Source: CAZZIZ01 sp964654535
GTDB taxonomy: Bacteria; Bacteroidota; Bacteroidia; Chitinophagales; UBA2359
Assembly (NCBI GenBank): GCA_964654535.1
Contig: CAZZIZ010000117.1
Location: 1-11,083 of the forward strand
DNA length: 11,083 nucleotides
Reading direction: 5' to 3'
A model generated the notes under the pieces. It was not told the DNA's origin and did not search any database. It saw only the letters and a list, made by a program, of their open reading frames with translations. The translations under genes and the position numbers were made by a program. Positions 5,829 through 11,083 of this stretch are shown piece by piece; position 1 is the stretch's first letter; each line of letters begins with the position of its first letter.

Positions 5829-8651
5829 ATGAAGAATAGATACAAATTATTGCTTTTAGTTTGTTTGTTTTTGAACGCTAGTGCTACGGCGCAGGTTTCA
5901 TTTGTGGATGAGATTGAACGATTAGATATGCAAGATTTTCACTCTGGGGTGGCTATAGCTATTAGCGATGTGAATGGCGACTTACTGGATGATGTTGTTC
6001 GTCTACAAAATGGGGTGGACCTGTATATCGAATATCAAAACCCGGACGGCACTTTTAGTTCGGAACTCGTGGAGGCGGGCGCATTAGCAGAAAGTCAGTG
6101 GACGCTTGCGGTTGGCGATATCGATAACAATGGTCGCTCGGAAATAATGGTGGGTGATCACTTCTTCCAAACTTTATGGACCGCTGCAGATGGTACTGGT
6201 TTTAAAAACAGCTACACCAGATCAACGCTACCCGGGGGCGGTTTCTTTTCGCAGGGAAGCAATTTTGCGGATATAAATAATGACGGTTGGTTGGATGCTT
6301 TTCACTGCAACGACGATGCCGAGAGTTTTATCTGGGGTAATGATGGTGCCGGTAATTTGGTTTTGCAAAACGATTGGATTGATATGGTTACTGGAGATGG
6401 CTATGATGCTAACTCGGGAAACTACGGCAGTACCTGGACCGATTTTGATAGCGATGGCGATTTGGATTTATACATAGCGCGATGTCGCCAAGCGGTAATA
6501 GACCCCAATGATCCACGCAGAATAAACGGTCTCTACGAAAACGACGGTAATGGCAACTTTACTGAAACCGCCGCTGACTATGGTCTGGCAGTTGGTTGGC
6601 AAACTTGGGCGGCTGAGTTTCAGGACGTAGACAACGATGGCGATTTCGATTGTTTCTTGACCAACCACGAAACATCGAGTCAGTTGTTTGAAAATCAGGA
6701 TGGAATGTTTGTCGATGTAAGTGCAGGATCGGGTATCAGTTTGAATATTACGCCGATACAAACTGTAATGAAAGATTTCGATAATGATGGCTTTGTGGAC
6801 ATACTGATCAGCGGAACGGACTCAGAGTACTATCATAATAACGGAGATTTAACTTTCACCAAAGTTTTTAATCTCTTGGACAATAGATCGCTGGAGTCTT
6901 TTGCTATTGGCGATATGAATCGCGATGGTTATTTAGACATTTACGGTGGCTACGCCCAGCTGTTTACCGTTCCTACTTCTGTAGACGATGCGCTATGGAT
7001 AAACCAAGGTGGTGATAACAACTTCTTGGCAGTATCACTCATAGGTACTGACTGCAACCTAGATGCGATTGGCGCGCGCCTTGAAATCTTTGGTGAATTC
7101 GGACAACAACTTCGCGAAGTACGTGCTGGTGAGAGTTACGGTATTAATCATTCTAAGACACAACACTTTGGTTTGGGTGCTACCGAAACTGTAGATATGC
7201 TAAAAATCACTTGGCCGAATGGCAATGTAGATATTCACGAAAACGTAACGGCCAACCAATTCATCACAGTGATAGAAGGCGTTTGCATTTCACCAAACGT
7301 TTCTGTTCAAGTGAGTGGTCCTACAACAATATGCGATGGTGAGTCGGTAGCACTAACTGCGCCCGAAGGTTTTAACTACGAGTGGTCGACTGGAGAAACC
7401 ACACAAACAATAAACGCAATGGCGGCGGGAAGCTATTCGGTAAGAATAACTGACGATGCGGGCTGTTGGGCAAATTCAAGTGCAATAGAAGTTGTTGTAA
7501 ACCCAGACGAAACACCTTCTATAAACGCACTTAGCGAATTGTTGGTTTGCGCTGGGGATGCAGTAGTGCTGCGCGCTTCAGATGCAGAAAGCTACGAATG
7601 GTCAAACGGAGAAACGACGCAAGAGGTAATGGTTTTTGAAAGTGGTACTTATACGGTAAGCGTTCCAGGCTTTTGCCAAACATTTACTTCGACTGAAATT
7701 ATAGTTGAAGTAAATGATCCAGTAGCGGAGCCAAATATCCTTACTCCCGAAGCAAACACGGTGCCTTTTACTACGGCAAGTCTAGAAGCCGAAGGTGACT
7801 TGATACGATGGTACGAAAGCGCAGAAGCGAGCGAGCATCTTTTCGAGGGTCCAGTTTTTGAAACGCCGGAGCTAGAGTTTGACGCAACTTTTTGGGTAGC
7901 CAACTTATTAGTAGACGGTGCCGAACTCGAAGAAGGTGGTAAGCCTGACTTTGCAGGAAGTGGCGGGGTAAATAGTGAGCAGTTTAATGGCCAGATAATT
8001 TTCAATGCCTTCGAACCATTTACTCTATTAAGCATTGACGTTCGCACCGAAAGCGCAGGCGAGCGCACTTTCCAAGTCTTGGATAATGGCAACAATTTGA
8101 TTACTGAAAAAACGGTTTTCGTTGACTTTGGTGATCAGACGGTCTTGCTGGATATGGAAATTCCTGAAGGCGGGCAAATGGCTTTCCGTTGTGCCGAACA
8201 TCCTGATATGTATCGCAACGACGGTGGGGTTGCTTATCCTTATCCAATCGGTACGGTCGGAGAAATGGTAAATTCCAACTACGGTCCAGAATGGTACTAC
8301 TACTATTACAACTGGCAAATTCAAAAAGAGGGAATGATTTGCAGTAGCGAAAGACTACCTGTAGATGTTAGTGTTGCCTTTTTGGGAATCAACGATGTGG
8401 CTGCTGAGAAGTTTGACCTCTTCCCTAACCCAGCGCAAGATCAATTGAATATTCGCTTTGCTACGGACTTCAAAGTAACCGAAATGAAGCTGAACAATCT
8501 GCTGGGTAAAACCATAAAAACTGTTTCTCAGGAAGCATTTGAAAATGGTAATTACACACTGGAGATTGGCGATATAGCAGCCGGCGTTTATCTCATTCAG
8601 CTCTCAGATGGCCAAACAAGTTTTAGTCAAAAGGTTCTGATTAACAGGTAA
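5829..8651 (+). CDS. secreted FG-GAP/VCBS propeller protein with ASPIC/UnbV domain and T9SS sorting domain
   Basis: This 940-residue protein begins with a signal peptide (1-22, cleavage likely after ATAQ). Seven calcium-binding loops of the DxDxDGxxD type start at about residues 47, 97, 148, 205, 266, 316 and 362. Their 46-61 residue spacing predicts a seven-bladed beta-propeller. An ASPIC/UnbV domain follows (about 398-484, with GARLEIFG, RAGESYG, HFGLG and WPNGNVD), as in CRTAC1-like proteins. Next come two related Ig-like modules with YEWSTGETTQ (517-526) and YEWSNGETTQ (589-598), then a third Ig-like module that appears interrupted by a beta-sandwich (about 698-835, ending WYYYYYNWQ). The last 80 residues (LFPNPAQDQLNI at 864-875 to the end) are a type A T9SS sorting signal, so the product should cross the outer membrane and be released or anchored on the surface. 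Its ligand is unknown; adhesion or carbohydrate contact is plausible. The HTTM gene follows after 77 bases. Confidence 0.92.
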   Translation: MKNRYKLLLLVCLFLNASATAQVSFVDEIERLDMQDFHSGVAIAISDVNGDLLDDVVRLQNGVDLYIEYQNPDGTFSSELVEAGALAESQWTLAVGDIDNNGRSEIMVGDHFFQTLWTAADGTGFKNSYTRSTLPGGGFFSQGSNFADINNDGWLDAFHCNDDAESFIWGNDGAGNLVLQNDWIDMVTGDGYDANSGNYGSTWTDFDSDGDLDLYIARCRQAVIDPNDPRRINGLYENDGNGNFTETAADYGLAVGWQTWAAEFQDVDNDGDFDCFLTNHETSSQLFENQDGMFVDVSAGSGISLNITPIQTVMKDFDNDGFVDILISGTDSEYYHNNGDLTFTKVFNLLDNRSLESFAIGDMNRDGYLDIYGGYAQLFTVPTSVDDALWINQGGDNNFLAVSLIGTDCNLDAIGARLEIFGEFGQQLREVRAGESYGINHSKTQHFGLGATETVDMLKITWPNGNVDIHENVTANQFITVIEGVCISPNVSVQVSGPTTICDGESVALTAPEGFNYEWSTGETTQTINAMAAGSYSVRITDDAGCWANSSAIEVVVNPDETPSINALSELLVCAGDAVVLRASDAESYEWSNGETTQEVMVFESGTYTVSVPGFCQTFTSTEIIVEVNDPVAEPNILTPEANTVPFTTASLEAEGDLIRWYESAEASEHLFEGPVFETPELEFDATFWVANLLVDGAELEEGGKPDFAGSGGVNSEQFNGQIIFNAFEPFTLLSIDVRTESAGERTFQVLDNGNNLITEKTVFVDFGDQTVLLDMEIPEGGQMAFRCAEHPDMYRNDGGVAYPYPIGTVGEMVNSNYGPEWYYYYYNWQIQKEGMICSSERLPVDVSVAFLGINDVAAEKFDLFPNPAQDQLNIRFATDFKVTEMKLNNLLGKTIKTVSQEAFENGNYTLEIGDIAAGVYLIQLSDGQTSFSQKVLINR

Positions 8652-8728
8652 TACTAATTCAATATTTCAATTGTTTCTGGTGTAGAAATTGCACTATCAT
8701 AGGGAGATAATTATTTTATCTTTCTAGC

Positions 8729-10471
8729 GTGGATGTAGCCGAACGTATTTGGTCAAAATTAGAAGAAGTATACTCCTTGGACCTCAGGTCTTTAGGCGTT
8801 TTTCGCATATTTCTGGGAGCCATTTTCATAGGCGACCTCATCGTCCGCTCCTTCGACCTCAAAGCCTTTTATAGCGATTATGGTGTAATGCCCAGAGAAG
8901 TCTTGTTGGACTCAGCCCATCGGCTATTCCATATCAGCATAAACATGATAAGTGGCGAAGTGTGGGTCCAGGCCGTCATTTTCACATTGGCAGGCATAGC
9001 GGGCTTTCTATATATGATTGGCTATCGCTCGCGGCTTATGGCTTTTATCTGTTTCTTTTTCGCGATCTCTATACAAATGCGCAACCCAATTGTGCTCAAT
9101 AGCGGCGACAACCTTTATAGGCTCATGTTCTTTTTCAGCATGTTCTTACCCGTAAGTGCTCGATACTCGGTGGACAATCTCATAGGAAACAATAAGGAGA
9201 TAAATCTCCGACCCAATCAATACGGCTCAATTGCTACCATAGGATTTCTCATTCAGGTTTGTCTCATCTACTTGGTAACTGGTCTGCATAAAGTACCCGG
9301 AGCAGAATGGCAAAACGGTCAGGCAGTCTACTACGTGATGCACGCTGAGCTCTTCAGTTCCGATTTGGGCTATGCACTCACCGCCTATCCTAAACTAATG
9401 GAGTTCCTTACGCATGTAACGCTCTACTTAGAACTCTATGGCTGGCTGCTCATATTCATTCCTATATTCCTTCAATACTTCCGTTTGTTAGGTGTAGCCA
9501 TATTTATAGGACTGCACCTTAGCTTTATGTTCTGTATGCATCTAGGCTTTTTCCCTTGGATTGATATTGCAGCATGGATACCTATAATACCGGGTCTCTT
9601 CTGGGATAAAATGAACTTTGCATTTATAGAGAGGTGGAAAGATAAAATCGGCGGCGTATTCAAAAAACTTGTAGCTGCCTATGAATCGAGAGAATTTTAT
9701 CGACCAAAGGTTTATCGCTACGCATTAGGCTACGTGGGCACTTTGCTCATGCTCATTTACATACCACTTATGATCGCTTGGAATTTCCAAGCACTAAAAT
9801 ATTTCACACTACCCGTCAAAGCGCAACGTGTCATGCAGTATCCTGCTCTTTGGCAGAGTTGGAAAATGTTTGCGCCCAACCCTATAAAAAACGACGGATG
9901 GTTTGTTTGGGAAGCTCAATTGCGTGGCGGTCAAAAAGTAGATCTGCGTACTAAGGAGCCAGTAAATTTTGAAAAACCAGACGATTTGTTCGCAACCGCT
10001 TTTAACCAACGTTGGCGAAAGTACCTACGAAACGTTATGACCAACAAGAAGTACAAGGGTATGTGGTTGAACATAAGTCGCTTTATGGCTAAGGAGTGGA
10101 ACAAAGAACATGGAGGCACCGACAAAGAGCTAGAGACTCTTTCCATTTTCTTTATGAAAGAAAAAACCCTACCCGACTACCAGCCTTCCAAGGTGGTCAA
10201 GGAGAACAAATACAACTATTGGACGCAGTTAAAATTCAAGGATCGATTTAAAAGTGGCGGAGGCGACGATATACCTCGGCCGGTCAACACCGACGAAATA
10301 AAACGCATAGAGAAAAAGCGTAAAGAAGACTTCGAAAAGAAAAAAGCGGCTATAAAGAAGAATAAGCCCATAAAGCTCGATGCCTATAAAAAGAGCGATA
10401 AAGACGTCCTAATAGATGGGCGTAATAAGCCTGATCCCAAAAACGTCGACAAGGTAGTACCCAGGAATTGA
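8729..10471 (+). CDS. HTTM-domain integral membrane protein (vitamin K-dependent gamma-carboxylase-like)
   Basis: This 580-residue protein starts at GTG 8729; no other usable start lies between the in-frame stop at 8708 and residue 54. The N-terminal two thirds contain about eight or nine membrane helices (near 22-40, 80-98, 102-117, 128-143, 166-184, 229-248, 250-270, 274-291 and 332-352). HTTM family motifs are present: SLGVFRIFLGAI (21-32), RNPIVLNSGDNLYRLMFFF (118-136), YLVTGLHKVPGAEWQNG (181-197) and WQSWKMFAPNP (375-385). K188 in GLHK aligns by eye with the essential Lys218 of human gamma-glutamyl carboxylase (GLKK), which is suggestive but also common in HTTM proteins of unknown activity. 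A soluble C-terminal part (about 386-510) and a lysine-rich tail (521-576) follow. The gene lies 77 bases after the T9SS-exported calcium-binding protein, with no clear terminator between. Its enzymatic activity is not established. Confidence 0.85.
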   Translation: MDVAERIWSKLEEVYSLDLRSLGVFRIFLGAIFIGDLIVRSFDLKAFYSDYGVMPREVLLDSAHRLFHISINMISGEVWVQAVIFTLAGIAGFLYMIGYRSRLMAFICFFFAISIQMRNPIVLNSGDNLYRLMFFFSMFLPVSARYSVDNLIGNNKEINLRPNQYGSIATIGFLIQVCLIYLVTGLHKVPGAEWQNGQAVYYVMHAELFSSDLGYALTAYPKLMEFLTHVTLYLELYGWLLIFIPIFLQYFRLLGVAIFIGLHLSFMFCMHLGFFPWIDIAAWIPIIPGLFWDKMNFAFIERWKDKIGGVFKKLVAAYESREFYRPKVYRYALGYVGTLLMLIYIPLMIAWNFQALKYFTLPVKAQRVMQYPALWQSWKMFAPNPIKNDGWFVWEAQLRGGQKVDLRTKEPVNFEKPDDLFATAFNQRWRKYLRNVMTNKKYKGMWLNISRFMAKEWNKEHGGTDKELETLSIFFMKEKTLPDYQPSKVVKENKYNYWTQLKFKDRFKSGGGDDIPRPVNTDEIKRIEKKRKEDFEKKKAAIKKNKPIKLDAYKKSDKDVLIDGRNKPDPKNVDKVVPRN

Positions 10472-10645
10472 GCATTCTCAGGGCCATCCCATCCAATCGC
10501 AGCCAGAGGCAAGAGCATCGTAGATACTTGGTTTAAAAAAGCCAGATTCAATGAGCTGATACTGAGGCCATAGCATCCCAGTGGTCCAAAGCTATCCAAG
10601 ACCTAAATAATCTAAAAGAGGCAAGCGAGATAAGGGATTAGTTTG
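10472..10645. other. intergenic DNA without recognised gene
   Basis: This 174-base stretch after the HTTM stop codon has no convincing gene or terminator. It contains loosely related blocks GGGCCATCCCATCC (10480-10493) and GGCCATAGCATCCCAG (10567-10582). A minus-strand open frame across it runs back into the HTTM coding region and has no family features. Confidence 0.4.
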
Positions 10646-10653
10646 TAAATTTG
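10646..10653 (+). promoter_or_regulatory. -7 promoter box for the tRNA-Ser/tRNA-Pro unit
   Basis: TAAATTTG is a perfect match to the Bacteroidota TAnnTTTG box and is followed by CA, the usual continuation near the start point. No -33 TTG is seen at 17-23 bases upstream. The transcript would begin near 10660 and carry a leader of about 45 bases before tRNA-Ser. Confidence 0.62.
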
Positions 10654-10657
10654 CATC

Positions 10658-10673
10658 CCTTTCGAAAGAAAGG
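10658..10673 (+). other. leader hairpin upstream of tRNA-Ser
   Basis: CCTTTC (10658-10663) pairs with GAAAGG (10668-10673) around a GAAA (GNRA) tetraloop, just where transcription from the -7 box should begin. It may protect the 5' end of the precursor or help processing; no known motif was recognised. Confidence 0.4.
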
Positions 10674-10706
10674 CACTTGTGACAGATGGTCAAACATTTG
10701 GAACCC

Positions 10707-10795
10707 GGTGAGGTGGGTGAGTGGCTTAAACCAGTAGTTTGCTAAACTGCCGTACGCCGAAAGGTGTACCGAGGGTTCGAATCCCTCCCTCACCG
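10707..10795 (+). tRNA. tRNA-Ser (anticodon GCT)
   Basis: The acceptor GGTGAGG (10707-10713) pairs with CCTCACC (10788-10794), with discriminator G10795, as expected for serine. The anticodon stem GTAGT/ACTGC encloses TTGCTAA with anticodon GCT at 10741-10743. A long class II variable arm, GTACGCC-GAAA-GGTGTAC, confirms a type II tRNA. The T stem GAGGG/CCCTC encloses TTCGAAT. The CCA end is not encoded. It reads Ser AGC and AGU codons and is co-transcribed with tRNA-Pro 33 bases downstream. Confidence 0.97.
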
Positions 10796-10811
10796 CTCTT
10801 TAAAATATTTT

Positions 10812-10827
10812 ATATCTACACAGATAT
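10812..10827 (+). other. spacer hairpin between tRNA-Ser and tRNA-Pro
   Basis: ATATCT (10812-10817) pairs with AGATAT (10822-10827) around ACAC, one base before the tRNA-Pro acceptor stem. A 12-base palindrome TAAAATATTTTA (10801-10812) precedes it. These AU-rich folds may guide separation of the two tRNAs. Confidence 0.35.
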
Positions 10828-10828
10828 T

Positions 10829-10903
10829 CGGGGTGTAGCGCAGTCCGGTTAGCGCACCTGTTTTGGGAACAGGGGGCCGCAGGTTCGAATCCTGCCACCC
10901 CGA
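10829..10903 (+). tRNA. tRNA-Pro (anticodon TGG)
   Basis: The acceptor CGGGGTG (10829-10835) pairs with CACCCCG (10896-10902), with discriminator A10903. The anticodon stem CCTGT/ACAGG encloses TTTGGGA with anticodon TGG at 10864-10866. The T stem GCAGG/CCTGC encloses TTCGAAT. The CCA end is not encoded. Its acceptor stem, most of its D arm and its T arm are nearly identical to the tRNA-Pro(GGG) gene 5.5 kb upstream. It reads Pro CCA and CCG codons, and possibly others by wobble. Confidence 0.97.
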
Positions 10904-10906
10904 CAC

Positions 10907-10943
10907 TTTTAAGGGCTTACGATTTTTCGTAAGCCCTTTTTTT
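10907..10943 (+). terminator. intrinsic terminator of the tRNA-Ser/tRNA-Pro unit
   Basis: A 12-bp perfect stem AAGGGCTTACGA (10911-10922) / TCGTAAGCCCTT (10927-10938) with a TTTT loop runs into a T tract up to 10943. The T run before the stem (10907-10910) can extend the pairing with A-T in either direction, but the strong T tail is downstream of the plus-strand tRNAs. Confidence 0.9.
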
Positions 10944-11029
10944 GTGGCCTTTGGTTTGCGGCTTACTTGCTTTTGGTTGATCGCTGATGCTTAGTTAGAA
11001 TTTTGGTTGACGTTTATGATGTGAAATAA

Positions 11030-11083
11030 TTTGGGCGTGCCCCACTCGCTTCTTGTGCTGCGCACAAAGCTCGGGGTCGGGCT
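11030..11083 (-). repeat. structured interspersed element, partial copy cut by window end
   Basis: Read on the minus strand this matches the 3' end of the element at 5604-5794: AGCCCGACCCCG, then a hairpin, then GAGTGGGGCACGCCCAAA. Only the hairpin and its short flanks differ. The hairpin is CTTGTGC (11052-11058) with GCACAAAG (11062-11069) around TGC. It keeps the unpaired extra base seen in the first copy although the paired bases have changed. The rest of this copy lies beyond the window. It begins 87 bases after the tRNA terminator. Confidence 0.78.

Noticed and set aside
8280..8320. TAC/TAT run encoding five tyrosines as a microsatellite
   Set aside because: The tyrosine-rich segment WYYYYYNWQ fits an aromatic motif seen in similar Bacteroidota secreted domains, so it is better read as protein sequence than as a slippage repeat.
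7649..8324. Two minus-strand open frames inside the T9SS protein gene (7649-8095 and 8028-8324)
   Set aside because: They are antisense to a confidently coding frame with clear domains, and their translations are low-complexity without any family feature.
10384..10599. Minus-strand 71-codon open frame across the end of the HTTM gene
   Set aside because: It overlaps the lysine-rich tail of the HTTM gene in antisense, lacks a plausible upstream signal and shows no family resemblance.
5326..10903. Genomic island bounded by the two tRNA-Pro genes
   Set aside because: There is no integrase, no partial tRNA 3' end as an attachment duplicate and no mobility gene; both tRNAs are complete and have different anticodons.
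5790..11040. Composite transposon bounded by inverted element copies
   Set aside because: The elements encode no transposase and the enclosed genes are ordinary chromosomal types together with tRNA genes; no target-site duplication was seen.

Overview
The window looks like a chromosomal segment from a member of the Bacteroidota, most likely a marine-type Flavobacteriales relative. The evidence is a secreted protein with a C-terminal type IX secretion (T9SS) sorting domain, a perfect TAnnTTTG-type -7 box upstream of tRNA genes, starts without Shine-Dalgarno sequences, tRNA genes without an encoded CCA end, and a family of small Bacteroidota-style lipoprotein. No transposase, integrase, CRISPR array, rRNA or phage gene is visible.

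Layout. Positions 1-100 hold a palindromic REP-like repeat and a small hairpin, downstream of a minus-strand gene pair (101-2216) encoding a long-chain acyl-CoA ligase and an SCP2 lipid-carrier protein. After a 130-base gap, a tight minus-strand run (2347-5227) encodes, in transcription order, a GNAT acetyltransferase, a DinB-fold protein, a sugar-phosphate-type nucleotidyltransferase, a small cysteine-rich lipoprotein and a second DinB-fold protein. The gaps in that run are 2, 1, 9 and 16 bases, so it probably forms one operon. Divergent from it is a tRNA-Pro(GGG) gene with a clear intrinsic terminator (5326-5436).

Positions 5437-5828 carry no protein gene but contain a roughly 190-base structured element (about 5604-5794). 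The last 54 bases of the window hold one end of a second copy in opposite orientation. The two copies keep a hairpin while changing its paired bases, which suggests selection on structure.

The plus-strand genes between the copies are a 940-residue secreted protein (seven calcium-binding FG-GAP/VCBS loops, an ASPIC/UnbV domain, Ig-like modules and a T9SS sorting domain) and a 580-residue multi-pass HTTM membrane protein related to vitamin K-dependent gamma-carboxylase. The window then has a tRNA-Ser(GCT) and tRNA-Pro(TGG) pair with a perfect -7 promoter box and an intrinsic terminator, followed by the second element.

How the genes work together: the ligase and SCP2 protein plausibly activate and carry fatty acids. 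The five-gene run may include modification of an activated sugar (nucleotidyltransferase plus a WecD-like acyltransferase), but the DinB proteins and lipoprotein have no assigned role. The secreted propeller protein and the HTTM protein are adjacent and co-directional, which invites the unproven idea of a substrate and membrane-enzyme pair. The structured repeat is the least explained item here.
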